Part shown: positions 22,731 to 35,200 of the stretch, in pieces | Layout: each line of letters opens with the position of its first letter | How positions within the stretch are numbered: position 1 is the stretch's first letter | Assembly: GCA_016858145.1 (NCBI GenBank) | Contig: JAEHOE010000022.1 | Span: forward strand, 930,001-994,000 | Direction of reading: 5' to 3' | Length of the DNA stretch: 64,000 nucleotides | DNA from: Edaphochlamys debaryana | Taxonomy: Eukaryota > Chlorophyta > Chlorophyceae > Chlamydomonadales | Position numbers and translations under genes: made by a program | The notes under the pieces: model-generated | Database searches by the model: none | Seen by the model: only the letters and a program-made list of their open reading frames with translations | What the model was told of the DNA's origin: nothing

Positions 22731-25700
22731 TCAGTACAGCCGTACGCTGTACTGCTTGGGCGCCACGACGGTGGCTACGGCTTGCTCTAGCAGGGCCTTG
22801 TTGAGGCGGCGCTCCGTGTCTGTCATGAAGACGTCGTCGGTGCGGACGCGGATGCGCGCCTCGTCGGCCTGGGCGGCCTGGGGTGGGGGCGCATGCAGGG
22901 GAGGGAGGGGGAGGAGCGATGAGGGCAGGGAGAGACAGAACGCGGCCTGCGATTATACGATACGAGGTGTGAGCGCTGGAGGGGCCTCGTAGCAAAGGGC
23001 TTCGCCCCGCCGCGCTGCGCCGCGCACCTGCACCCGCTTGATTGCCGCCACCTTGTCCTTGGCCGCCGCCAGCGCCCGCTCCGCCTCGGCCTTCTCGGCA
23101 GCGGACCGCGCCTCCGCCAGCGCCTGGGAGGGGCAGGGGCAGGCGTTTCGGCAGGCGTTACGGCAGGGACCAAAAAGGAAACGCACGAGCACAAGCCGCA
23201 CCAATCGCTCCACAACTTGATCCAACTCCACACCCCATCCGCTCCCTGCACATCCCCCGCCCCCGCCGCCGCTCCTCCTCCCCCACACGCACACGCGACC
23301 GCCGCTCACCCGCTCCCGCGCCGCCTGCTCCGCCTCCGCCGCCAGCCGCGCCGCCTTCTGTCGCTTGATCTCCTCGTTCCCCGCCACCAGGTCGGTCCGC
23401 AGCTGCACCTTGCGCTGCGCCTCCCAGGCCGCGCGCGCCGCCTCTTTGCGCTCCGTCTCCCTCAGCGCCTCCTGCACCAATCGGTCCTGGGGTGGGGAGG
23501 GGACGGTTGCGGATGTGGAGAGGTGGGTCAGGGGATCGGTCAGGACTGGTCGCGTGGTGATGAGCACCGCGCGTGTCGGAGCGCATTGACCGCAACCCAT
23601 GCCTCCCATTAAACAGTCACAGGCGGTCCCTCTCCTTCTCCTCCCTCCCGGCCCCGCTCACGAAGGCCAAGAGGCCCACGCAGGCCCACGACACCGTACC
23701 AGCATCCCAACCGCAGGCCCTTCCACCCCGTCTGCCCGCCTCACCTCCCGCTCTAGCCGCGCCAGCTTGTCGTCGTAGGCCTTCTGCCCCGCCCCCCGCG
23801 CCCGGGCCGCCACCATGGCCGCGAACGCAGCCGCCTGGCCGTCGCGAGCGCGCTCCGCGGCTTCCCGCGCCCTGCAGGCAGCAGGGTGGAGGGCAGGTGG
23901 CGTGTCAGCGAATGACGGCAGATGAGCCCGAGGCAACTGATGGTCCCGGCCCACAAAGTCAAAGGGCAGCCATGCACAGCCCAAGCTCCCACAACTCCCG
24001 AACGACCCCCAGCCCGACACCCCTCGGCGATTTCCAACCCCAAGCCCCGGCCCATTCAACGCATCTCACTCAATCATGCGCTTGCTGGTCTCGAAGTCGT
24101 CCAGCTTCTGCTGCGCCTCCGCCGCCTTGCGCGCCGCCAGCCGCTCGGCGTTGTCCGCCAGCGTGCGGGCCGCCTCGTCCCGCAGCGCCGCCATCTTGGC
24201 CTCCGCCGCGCGCCGGTCCGCCTCCAGCCCCGCCTGCGCCGCCGCCACCAGCTTGGCCGCCTCCTCCCGCCGGAACGCCAGGTCCGCCTCGCGCCGGGAG
24301 CGGGCGTCGGCGAGCTGGGGGGATGAGGGGGAAGGGGAGGGGCGGGATGGAAGGGGTGAGATGGGAGCCGGGCACAAGGGGGATGAGAAGGGCAAGGGCG
24401 CGCTGCCCTATCCCACTGCTTCCCGCGCTTGCCACCGCAGACTGCCAGCCCCAACCCAGTGCCCCGACCCACCATGGCCTCCCGCTCCTGCTTGATCCGC
24501 ATGTTGGCCTCCCGCTGCTCCGCCATTTTCCGCTTCTCGTCCGCCTTGGCAAGCTCCGCCAGCGCGTTAGCTTCCGCCAGCTCCGCCGCCTTGGCCGCCA
24601 GCGCCGCGTGCTTTGCCTGCTGCACCGTCACCGCCTGCTCGTCCAGCGCAGCGCGCTGTGCCGCCGCCGCCTCGCGCGCCGCCTTTGTCCGCTTGTCCTT
24701 CTCGCCTGCGTCAGCCACAAGAAGGAGGTTAGGCCGGTACCGGTGATGTAGTTCATGAGCACGGTGCAAATAATCAGCAGCTACTGCCGGTAAGGGATGA
24801 GGAGCTTGGCGGCGGCCCCAACCGCCAGGCGGAGCTGACAGTCTGGGCTCCATGCAAGCACCACGGCCCCGGTTGAGCCGTAGCAAGAGCGAGGAGCTGC
24901 CGAGGCCCGCAGCGCGCACCCCAACAGTGTCCGCCCCCCCTCCTCTCAAGCAAGCGCTCACTCATAAAGAGGTTGACCTCGAGCGTGTCCAGCAGCGCCC
25001 ACTCGCTGTTGTAGACGTTGCCGCGCCGCTCGCCGGCCTCGGCGCACACGGGCATCTGCTCCCGGGTGGGGATGAACACTGCGGGGGCGCAGGGGTGGAG
25101 GTGACCGGAGGGGTAGGGAGCGGTATGGGTGGCGGAGCCGGGCGGGCGTCGGGCGGCGGCCATAGGGGTGGGTGCGGCATAGTGAGGGGGGGGGCTGCAT
25201 AGGGTTGACGGCTGAGCTGGGAGAAGACACGTGGCCCCTGCTCGGGGAGCTCCGGTGCTCGCTCGCTCACCTGTCCGGACTTCCCCGTTGCTTGCCAGCT
25301 GCGAGGTGCGGGCAAGTGCCGCCATAGCCGCGCGCTGTTGCCGCGTGGTCTCCCGCATCGCCCCTGCACGTGTCACCAGCAATGTGCAGCAGGTTCAGCC
25401 GCAGCCCAACCGTACTGACCGACGGTTGCCCTCACAAGTCGGCACGATCCGATTAAATCCGATTCAGGGCAGTACACTGCCCCACGTGGCCGCTATCATG
25501 CCCACAAGGCCGGCGGCACAGGCAGGAGCCGGACGCCGGAGGCGTCGACCGGTTTCGAGCTGTTCCCACCTGAGCTTTGTCGCGTCGAGTATTCCTTCTT
25601 CTCGGGCAGCACCGACGGCCCCCAGTTCTCTGCCCGCATGGTATCATGAGTGTCTAGTGCCGTGCCACGAAATATGGCTGGAGTGCGTTGTTGATGACTC

Positions 25701-25891
25701 TGGGAGGTGGGTGCGGACGCGGAGGAATCGATGAGGGGGTGGGCAGGGGTGGCGGCCTTGGCCGTCCCCTGGGGACTTCAGAGCGCCGGATGCTCCTCTT
25801 CAAGAAGTGCTGCTTCGCTTACCCGTCCTTTAGCCTCCTCCGCCGCTTTCACCGTCAACAGCTTCATGGTTTTCTCCGGGGGAGGCGGCAT
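22731..25891 (-). CDS. TPH-like coiled-coil protein, possible ciliary protein
   Basis: Ten exons on the minus strand: 25891-25823, 25699-25570, 25363-25271, 25078-24962, 24705-24473, 24314-24070, 23871-23745, 23486-23310, 23123-23028, 22877-22731; every phase agrees, 477 residues. After a non-helical N-terminus (PAIFRGTALDTHDTMRAENW, FIPTREQMPVCAEAGERR, NSEWALLDTLEVNLFMSE) the rest is an almost unbroken Ala/Glu/Lys/Arg heptad helix, for example NEEIKRQKAARLAAEAEQ. It ends QAVATVVAPKQYSVRLY. Length and composition resemble trichohyalin/plectin-homology proteins (CFAP53, MNS1, CFAP45, CFAP210), many of which line the inside of ciliary doublet microtubules. That assignment is inference from architecture and I cannot name the orthologue. 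The PLAC8 gene is divergent upstream. Confidence 0.75.
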
Positions 25892-26857
25892 GGGTGCCGA
25901 CGGGGGCGCCGAGCGGGCCTGCACACGGACGCCGACACCAGGACGTGAGCGGCTCCACGTGCTGACCACAGCGCCGCACACAGGGTCCTGACAGCCGCTC
26001 GCGGCAGCGCAACTTGCTCGACTTGGTGGAGGTCGATGTGCGCCTTCGAACAAACTTACAAGGCCGACGCGGATGCAAAGGCTTCTCGTATACCCCTCGT
26101 TGATCGGGGTGCTGCGTCCTTGCTCGCTAGGGTGAGTTGTGGCCAACAAATTGGCACCCAGGCAAATCGCCGGTCCCTTTCAATGAGGTAAGTTGCTATG
26201 CACTACGTTGAATTGCCTGTGCTCAAGCAAAGTCCGCGGCGGTGTGGGTCTTCTATGTGTACCAAAGCGATGTGGCTGGCGCGTGCGCTATGTGCTGCTG
26301 CTGTGTTGCTGCTCACTGCGTGGTAACAACGTTATGGGCCTACTTCTGTTCTGAATAATATTCCTAGCTCGGTTGGGTCGGCGCTGAGACCGCGCAATCC
26401 GTTCATCGATGGGCCTTAGACGGGTTGCCCGATGGCGCCCTCGACCACCGCGCACGTTTCCCGCCCCCCCCTACCAAACACACCCCTTCCCCTCCAAACC
26501 GCCACTCCCATACCAGACGACACGCAGGCAGCTTTCTTGCCTGGATCACCAGCATACTGGTGACCTACCGCACTCCTGGAGGACACCATCCTCAACCACT
26601 TCCCGAAGGTCCAGGTTGCCCGGCCCGCCGCGGCAAACCCGCTGCTCTACCGTCGAACTTGGGGACAGCGTGCTGATCGTGCGAGACGCTGGCCTCGGAT
26701 CCTTCGAGATGTTCCGCCTCTACATACGAGTGCGCCGTACTGTACGGCCACGGAGCCGACTTGCACGCAGCCTCTGGACCTCCTTTTCATGTGCTTTACC
26801 CAACTGCATCCACTCTTACCTCCAACTAAAGTTATCACAGCAACGGCGAGAACCGCG
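25892..26857. other. Divergent upstream region, coiled-coil/PLAC8
   Basis: 966 bp between two divergent start codons; should hold both promoters. The stretch at about 26140-26400 is less GC-rich than its surroundings. No further gene seen. Confidence 0.6.
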
Positions 26858-29172
26858 ATGAGCGTTCCAGCGCGACAAGGAATGTGGAGCACAGGCTTTT
26901 GCGATTGTTGCGCAGACCCGGTGAGCGAGTCAGCTTGGTATGCTGTCATTTGAGGTTGTCGGCCGCATGTCTCCAGGATGAGCATGCACGGGCCTTGGAG
27001 CAGAGGGTTTGGTTCTTTTGCGCTCAACCTGGACGTCTTACCGATCGCGCCTTCACCTTGGTCGCAGGGCGGGGGTGGCACCTGCAGTGAGTTTGGGCCG
27101 GCGAAGGCGGGGCGAGGGTGCGGGTCGGGACGGGACGGACGGGCGTGCAGCCGGCTGCCCTGTGAAGCGAAGCCTGTGGCCTCCATGCGGCTATCGGTAC
27201 CGGGGCGCCTGTCCCCTTGCGCCGTCTGCGTCTGAGGGATGAGGTGTTGGGAGGAGGGGAAGGAGCTACCGTAACCAGTGAATGAAGTGGAGCTGCCGGC
27301 TTGCGCTCTGGGACCAGCCCCCAGTTCTGCCTTGCCTTACAGCGCGTACAGTGCGTACAGCGCGTAGAGCTCTAGCCAGCCAGCGCGATAGAACCTAGAG
27401 GGGGTTCCCCTTCCAAAGTCGGCAGGAGGGGTCGAGCCGGAGGCGCGGGCGTTGGTGGGGCCCTCTTTCCGGGTGCCCTGCCAACCAACCCCGCCACGCC
27501 CTGCCCCTTCTCCCACGCCTCCCCACTCCCCCACTTCCCCGTTCCCCTCCCCACCCACCCCCAGTGTACACCTGCTGCTGCCCCTGCTGCCAGTTCGGTC
27601 AAAACGTTGACCGTGTGTCCAACGACGTCTACTGCGGCGGCTCCTGCTGCGGCGGCTGCGCGTGCTACTTCTGCGTCACCCTGGTCGACTGCTGCTGCCT
27701 CTACCACATGACAGTGCGAGGCAACATACGCGCCAAGTGAGCGAGGGCGTGAAGGCTTGGGCCAGGCATGTGGGGCAGGCGCAGGGGCAAGGGCAGGCAC
27801 CATACACGCCAAGTGAGCACACAACACTGGCGGGGGGGGGCCGAGGGAGTGTCGAGGGCGTCGGGCAGAAGCAGTCATCGGTGGTTACAATGAGGGACCC
27901 CTTCGAGGGGGTCTAAGCGCAGAACGCTCCGACCGGCTGGTCGACCACACGGGCTTGCCGCCTGCAAGCCTGGGTGCCCCCTAACAGCAGCCCACAAGAA
28001 GCAGGGATGCGGGGCAGGGCCGGACACGGGGGAAAGGGCCTGGATGTAGCGCTTGGCGTAGGAGGAATGGGCTGGTCTGGCTACGGTCGATAGGTGTGTG
28101 TGTTAGGCCGCGCTTGGCCCCGCGCTTGCGCCGCTCTGTGGGTTGCGACAGGGATCAGTAGCTCCACACACCCTCGTGACCCCACTCGCTGCCCGCCGAA
28201 CGGTTGGTGTTCCCGCAGGTACGGCATCCCTGGCGATTGCTGCCAGGACGCGATCGTCACGTGCTTCTGCCCCCTGTGGTGAGTGCCGTACGCGCGGGCG
28301 GGTCCGGGGCGCCGGGGCTGGTGTGCTGGTGGCAAGGGGTGGCAACACTTCCCGGTGGGGATGGACCGCCTGGGCCATCTGGGCCGTCTGCTCTGTTTGT
28401 GCTGACCTCCCACCAGGGACGGACCCAGGAACCGCGTCGCCGCCTTTGTTCGCGAACCCCTGTCCCTTCACCCGCCCCACAGTGCCATCTGTCAAGAGCA
28501 CCGGGAGCTGACCATTCGCTGTGCGCAGTCGGGCGGGGGGACGCTGCAGGTGCGGTTTCTGCGGGCCGCGGGCGGGGTTGTGGATTTGGGGTGTGGAGCA
28601 GCGGGTGCGCTAGGGCTGCATGAAATGGCGGATGCGGACACCCCGGGTGTGCGGACTGAGCGGGCGGCCAGGCCAGAGGGTGGCGGCAGAAGGAGCGAGG
28701 CGCAAGGGGCCTTTGTGTGCCCTGCTGTGTGCCCTGCTGGAACCTAACCGTGAACGAATCTTCCGCCTCTCCCTTTCCCCCCTCCTCTTCGCAGACCACC
28801 GGGGGCAAGGTGGCCCCCGCCGCTGCTCCCCAAGTCATCATTGTGCCGGCCCCCGCGCCCTACCCACAACCGGGAGCCTACCCGCCGGGTGCCTACCCCC
28901 CACCAGGGTACGGACCCCCGCCACAAGGCTACGGCCATCCCCAGGGTTATAGCCAACCGCCCCAGGGTTACAGCCAACCGCCCCAGGGTTACAGCCAATC
29001 GCCCCAGGGGTACGGCCAGCCGCCCCCGGGCTACGGCCAACCGCAGCCGTACGGTGCACCGCCGCCCTACCCGCCGCCCACCTATGGGGCGCCGCCGCCC
29101 GGCTATGGGGCACCGCCTCCCGCTTACGGGGCGCCACCACCCGCCTATGGCTACCCGCAACAGGCAAGATGA
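26858..29172 (+). CDS. PLAC8-family cysteine-rich protein with Pro/Gly/Tyr tail
   Basis: PLAC8-domain protein, related to the plant PCR/FWL/cell-number-regulator group and animal PLAC8, usually membrane-associated with links to metal transport or organ size. Exons 26858-26920, 27068-27086, 27565-27736, 28219-28278, 28483-28549, 28795-29172; phases agree, 252 residues. The domain fills residues 10-115: [13 protein letters not shown], then [17 protein letters not shown] at 27-43, a second Cys-rich helix ([15 protein letters not shown]), and [15 protein letters not shown] near 100-114. Exon 2 is only 19 nt; without it phase and the conserved spacing both fail. The C-terminus from about 128 is low-complexity [10 protein letters not shown] and GAPPPAYG repeats, probably exposed to the cytosol. 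Function in this alga unknown. Confidence 0.9.
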
Positions 29173-32100
29173 CATGCCGGTACGGGGATGTGCTCAATGG
29201 TCGGGGCTCCAGGGAGATGCGGGGTAGCAGTCGGCGTCTGTAGGGGTGGGTGGGGCTGGCCTAGCAGCCGGGCTGCAGCAGGGGTGACCTGGGCTGCAGG
29301 GCCGCGAGCTTTGGGGCGTTCGAGGGCCTTGCTAGCTCCAAGCGGGCCGGCCCTTGCCGCTGACACGCCTCCGGGTGCCCTGCAACCACCTGCCTTCAGG
29401 CCCCCCACCCACATCACCAACATCGTGACAAGCGGCGGAGCTCGGGCAGCTCAGGCTAGGCGCACACGAAGTCGCGCGCGGGTATACCCACTGCCGGAGG
29501 CCGCTCGGCTGGCGGGCAGTAGTCTGGACTCTCTTCTCGGACTCTGGAATAACACTTGCTCCGATACGACTCTGGATGGGGAGGTCGAAGAGGCTCTGCT
29601 GGACTGGGCGAGGGAGAAGGACTGATACGGGGGGAGAGAGGGGCGTGACGCGGTGAATAAGTTGATGCAAGATGACGCGGGGTAACGCTAGGAATGGAAA
29701 CTTATATGTATAGCACTATAGTATTAAACCTATCCTGACATTTCTCACTTGGGCAGGAGTCTTCCTGTCCTGCTAACGTCAGTCTGTTGGCACCGTTGCT
29801 TTGGCCTCGTACGTAGCTAGTGGTAGTTTGGCCACTCGTTAGTTGATGCGGCATAGCACAGGGCTGGCGCAGTGGCCTGCGTTGATTTGAAGGCCTGGAG
29901 CGCTGAGGGTGCGGAGACGCCTGGGCTGAATGTGAATTGTGGCGGCCTGTGTCTGATGTGTACTGCTGTGGTCCCGTTTGACTTCTGAAGTTTTGCGGGT
30001 TGCGGCTCATGTGTGATCTGTACCGGTACGTACTGCTTACGTGCCCTTTGTCATTGTGCAGCCATTCATTGATACGGTAAGTGCTGAGCGGCTCATCAAG
30101 TACGTGCGCCTGCCGAAAGGCATGGATGAATTGGGCTGGCGCGGTGAGAACCGTGCGACATTGATGTATGCGCCATTGTGCTGCAGGTTCAGGTGAGCTG
30201 AAGTGATGATGCCAGTGGTTGTAGATGTTGTGTTGAGGCCCCTTGCCGTTGAGGTGCTCAGGCTGGGCACAGCACCACTGTGTTGGCTGCATGGGCTCAG
30301 GGGCGGAATATTTGAGGGCCATGGGTGGTCTTCAAGGGCGAGGGTGCCGATTACACGTTGCCCCAGCCCTCCTGCATCGACTCGCTCTACTGCTCATACA
30401 TGATGACGCCATGCTTTTGTCCTAATTCCTGGCCTGCCGCGCTGGAGACTGGCGCACTGGGGACTAGGGACTGGGTGCCCGGTGCACACCTTGGTCTCAG
30501 GTTCCACCCGGAGCCTACCAGGCTCTTCCTGCCAGGGAGCTTACAGGGCCATCGCAGTTGCGCTACGTAAGCGCCACGCACTTGCAATGAAAGGCCACAA
30601 GATGCATTCAGCCTACCGTAGTCGCTAGCCTCTTCCACCCGAAGAGCTTGCAGGGCTATCAGCACTCATGATGGACCCGTCCTGCCGGCGCAGTGCTACC
30701 TACCGGGCAAGCCCGACAAAGACGATCCCTGCCGCGGGTTGTGCAGCGACCAGCCAGCTCAGACGAGCTCTGCTGCAGGGGACCAATAACCCCCACAGGT
30801 ATACCGCACACACACTAAATCGGGTACAGCGGACTACACAGACCAACCGACAGCACACACCTCTACTGACAAGGGGTTAGCCCACACCTCATCCCGGGAC
30901 CCAGCCGTGCCGTGAACACAGCTCCCGGTATCGCCGCCGTCGAGGGCAGTGCCGCTACACCTCAAACCGCCAACCGCTGCACCTGCCCCACCACGCCAGG
31001 CCATGCGCCAAGAACGCAATGCACAGAGGAGTGCGCACGAGGGCAGCGCACAACGAAACAGACCCACGGCCATGGCTTATATGGGCTTTGCCTGGGTAGT
31101 GCTTGCACGCATGCCCACGGCCTCTTCTGCCACGAGCCAGCTGCTTAGCGACCGCCTAGTGATACGACGTCCGCATCCGCCGCAGTTGACCGGCCTCACT
31201 ACAGATTCTTATTTGTGAAGTGCCGTGCGGCCAAAGCCCACCACCAAAAGCCCAAGCCGTGCCCAGCCGTCCTTCCCGGCCGTACCGCCAAACCGTTCCC
31301 ACGAGGTTCAAGAGCCTCACTCCGCCGAGCCCGCATGCATGTCCGTCAAGCCCGGCCGTGCCTAGACATAGTCACGTGCTTGGGCGTGGCATGCAACAGG
31401 GGACAAGTCCCAGGAAGATGCAGAATGGGGAGTTTCTCGGTTTGGAGAGGACCTCAGTAGCCAAGCATAAAATGCACTTGCACTGCGCAGACGTTCGAGG
31501 CTAGAAGAAAGCAGCAGCAGATGTAGAGCGCAAACAGCGCGGTTAACATGACCCTGAAACGATACGACCATACCTAATGACCCTTCTACCCCCCCAACCC
31601 ATAGCATTTCGCATTGGTCAACGACCCATTACACGCTAGTGCACACTGCTTATTTGATGAGGGAACCCGCACGCCGCTAATGTGCAGCTTATTGAATGCC
31701 GTACCATGTGGCAACAGGGTGGGGCTCACCTCTTAGCTAGGGAGAAACAGGGACCTCATTCATACTTGGCATGTCCATCAGAAGAGACAGCATAGCGGTG
31801 ACACAGGACTCAAGAGCTCAGCTACAGTGCACGTTCAACTCCCTCAAAAAGCGTATATCCATGTCTACCAGCATTAGGGAGCCCAGCTGCAGTGCACCTC
31901 ACTAACACCCGCAGCAAGGGTCTACCATGGTCTCCCAGGATGGTGCGAGCTGGGTAAAGCCCGGCAGCAGCACCCCTGGGTAACCTTATTGGTCTGCACT
32001 CGACACCAGAGCCTCCGTCCAGCCGTGGATCGTCACGGCTATTTGCCTTCCCTGGAGCTGGCGCCGGGCGGGGCGCTGAGTAGCGACGCAACACGTCGGC

Positions 32101-32298
32101 CTTCCCCAGTTGCGTCACCCTTTGCTTGCGGTTGAATTTTGTGCGGTCCTCCTTCAGCCCGGGGTAGCATTTGGCAAGGAGTTGGGGCGTGGCCCGCACA
32201 CCCTCAAGCGGATGCTGCCAGACAGTACGGGCCCAACGGGCCCCGGGCCCGGGCAGGCCCTGGGCCCCGGGCCCAGAGGACACGCGGCCGCCGGGGCC
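29173..32298. other. Long gene-poor gap, relatively low GC
   Basis: 3.1 kb between the convergent PLAC8 and WD40 genes. It is less GC-rich than the rest, most clearly at 29640-30700 and 31500-31860. Frames of 145-206 residues at 29188-29625 and 29702-30322 have unbiased composition and no splice or family support. A short imperfect repeat (agctcagctacagtgcac near 31815, agcccagctgcagtgcac near 31881) is visible. It could be long 3' UTRs plus decayed mobile DNA. Confidence 0.5.
31629..31633 (-). terminator. Candidate UGUAA poly(A) signal of WD40 gene
   Basis: TGTAA on the minus strand about 670 nt past the stop codon at 32299. Confidence 0.45.
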
Positions 32299-35200
32299 CT
32301 ACTCCTCGCCATCCGCTTCCGCTTCAGCGTCAACGTCGGCTTCAGCGGGGATGCTGAGCGGGAGGAGGTCTAGGAAGTGGACAACGCCCGCTGCGTCTCC
32401 CACCACCGCACAGTCCGGCGAGGGGCCGCCTGCGGGCGCGTTGCGGGCAGAGGCATGCAGGCCGGGCAGGTGTCAGAAGGCACATACGTACCAGCAAGCG
32501 TTGGTTCCGTGCAAGCTCGCATGTGCATCGGCTTGTCACCAGCATTGGCTAGTCACCAGCCATCCCCGTTCGCCCAGTTTAGGCACCGCCACCGCGCCGC
32601 GGCCCGATGTCAGCCCATGAACGCACCCTCCAGCAAGCAGGCGGTCCATACACCTCACCACGCGGGGACCCCAACCCGCCCCAGCCTGCTTGAAAAGCAG
32701 GCACGCACCCACCTGAGAAGCAGGCGGCTGTGAGCGCTGCGTCCGCCACGTACACCGCCAGCTGCGCGGCCGTGTCTCCGCACCACAGGCGCAGCGTGCA
32801 GTCGCGGCTGGCGGTCAGCAGCAGGCGCGCGTCGGGGCCCGACCAGGCCAGCGCCGTCACGGGATCGCGGTGGGCGGCCAGGGAGGCCACGCACGAGCGG
32901 CCGGCCAGGTCCCAGATGACCTGAGAACGCGGAGCCACAGGGTTTAACAGGGGCGAGGCATACAAGTAAGCCGGCACAGCCCTTGCACCCGCGTCCATCC
33001 GCAGTGTACACCCACGCATCGTATTCTTGCCTCTCGCGCCGCTCTAGTGGCCCCGTCCGTTGACGCCGCACCATTCGTCACACAGCGAAAGCTCGTGCCT
33101 GCCAGCCCCAAGCCCAACCCACCAGCGAGAAGTCCTCCCGCGCCACCGCCAGCCGTCCCATGAGCCGCACGAAAGACACACCCCTCCCCCTACCCCTCCG
33201 TCCCCACCCTCCTTCCCCCCCAGCCCACCAGCGAGAAGTCCTCCAGCGCCACCGCCAGGCGCTGCGCCCGCGCGCCCCCGAACGCCACGTGGGCGGGCGC
33301 CGCCGCGTGCTCCAGCGCCGCCGCCACCGCGCCGCCCGCCAGGCGGCTGAGTGTGACGGTGCCGTCGGCGCAGCCGGTGGCCAGCAGGGACTCGTCGGGG
33401 GCCAGGTCCAGGCACACGAGCGGCTCGGGGGGCTGGGAGGCGGCCGGGAGCACGTGGCGGCTGGTGGCTGCGGGGAAGCGCGTTGGGGGAGGCAGGGGTT
33501 GGGGGTGTCAGTGGGGGATGCGGGCAGCGGAGAGGGGACGGGGCGAAGGTGGCGGAAGCGCGTGCGTGTGGGTGTAAGGCGCACGGCGTGTTGTCGGGTC
33601 GAATCGTTGCGGGCTCACCGGTGGCCACGTCCCATACGCGCGCCGTGCCATCTTTGGAGATCTGCGGGGATCAGGGCGGCGCAGGCAGAAGCGGCGGGTG
33701 TTGCGACCCGCAAAGACCACACTCCACGCACCGCACGGCAGGGACCCGCCCCTAACGAGCCCAGCCCAGTCTGCCTGGTCCAACTGCCAGGCCCATATCA
33801 GGCCCTTCCTAGGCCCCCTCCTGGCCCCGTCCAGGCCCCCGTCAGGCCCAGATCGGATGCCTACCGTCACGGCCGTGGTCCCGTCTTTTGTCAGCCGTAC
33901 ATCATTGACTGCGCTTGTGTGAGTACGGGAGGCGTCTCGGTCGCCCCTCTTGATCAGGTGTGACGTCACGCGCCCCGCATCCAGGTCCCAAACCGCCACG
34001 CTGCTGTCGTACAGCACGGTAACTGCCGTACGGCACGCGCCGTCGAAGGCCATGGCCTTGACGCGGCTGCCCTGCTGCGCCGGGAGGCTGCCGCGCAGCG
34101 GCGGCGCCAGCGGCCCGCCCAGGCTGTTCAGCACCTCTGTGACGCTGCGCGTGGCACGCAGGAAGGCCGGCCCTCCGCTGCTGCCGCGCGCGGCCGCCAC
34201 GGCCGCAGCCTCCGCGGCCGCCGACCCCGCCGGCGCCAGGCCCGCCCGGGACAGGTGGGCCCAGCAGAAGCTCCCGTCTCGGCCCCGGCCCGCGCCGGAG
34301 AGGTTGGCAGCGGCAAAGCTGCCCACGGCCATCCCGGTAGCCGAGCGAGCGACCGGACCGGGGCTGGGAACATGCGGCACCCTGCCCCTGCCGCCGCCAC
34401 CGCCGGCACCCGGCCCAGCGCTGAGGGGCCGCTGTGGGGGCACGCGTGGCGCCGCCCTCGGCACCGCCTCGCCGCCGTCGGCAGTGGCAGCGGCAGCGGC
34501 CGCATCCCCGCACACGCCCAGTGCCGCCAGCTCGGCCACCGGGTCGCTTTCCTCGGCCCCCGCAGCGACCCCATGCGGCCCCTCCACCTCGGCCTCCCAG
34601 GCTGAGACCGAAGGCGTGGAGCCCCGCGCTGCCGCCGCCTTCCCCAACCCGCTCCCCCGGGCGGCCCACGCGCACATCGCCGCGCTAGCGTCAGAGCCGA
34701 TGGGACTGGCTACGGCTGCGGCCATTGCGGCCGCGGTCATTGCGGAGGGAGAGGCTGTGGCCGCGCCCGGGAAGAGGCTGGAGGCGGTGGTGTGGGTCGC
34801 CAGGAGCAGGTCCCGTCGCTCCATCTCCGCCAGTGCGGCCGCTGTGGAGAAGTCGCCCCAGTGCCAGCGGCACATCTGGTGGGGGCAGTGGGTGAGGGGG
34901 GCGGCGCGCGGGACTCGTGTCAGTGGCAGGTGGCACACATGCAGCCGCTCTTTCCTCCCAATGCCACGCTGCTACCTCACCCCGCGACCCACGACCCACA
35001 CGGCTGCAAACACCCCTAGGACCCGCCATCGCCACGCCTCAATCCTGGCAGCTCCCCGCCGCGCTCCCACCGCCGCCCGGTGCCCCCGCCCCCCACCTGG
35101 CGGTCGGCGCTGCCGCTGACCATTCCGTGACCGTCCGCAGCCACAGCCACGAAGCGGACGGCCGTGGCGTGGCCGCGGACGCGCTTGACGCAGGACCCCT

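Noticed and set aside
29188..29625. 145-residue plus-strand frame just after the PLAC8 gene
   Set aside because: Lies where the 3' UTR is expected and has no family-like sequence apart from its last few residues.
29702..30322. 206-residue minus-strand open frame in the low-GC gap
   Set aside because: Unbiased composition, no splice partners, no recognisable motif; could be chance in a region with fewer stops.
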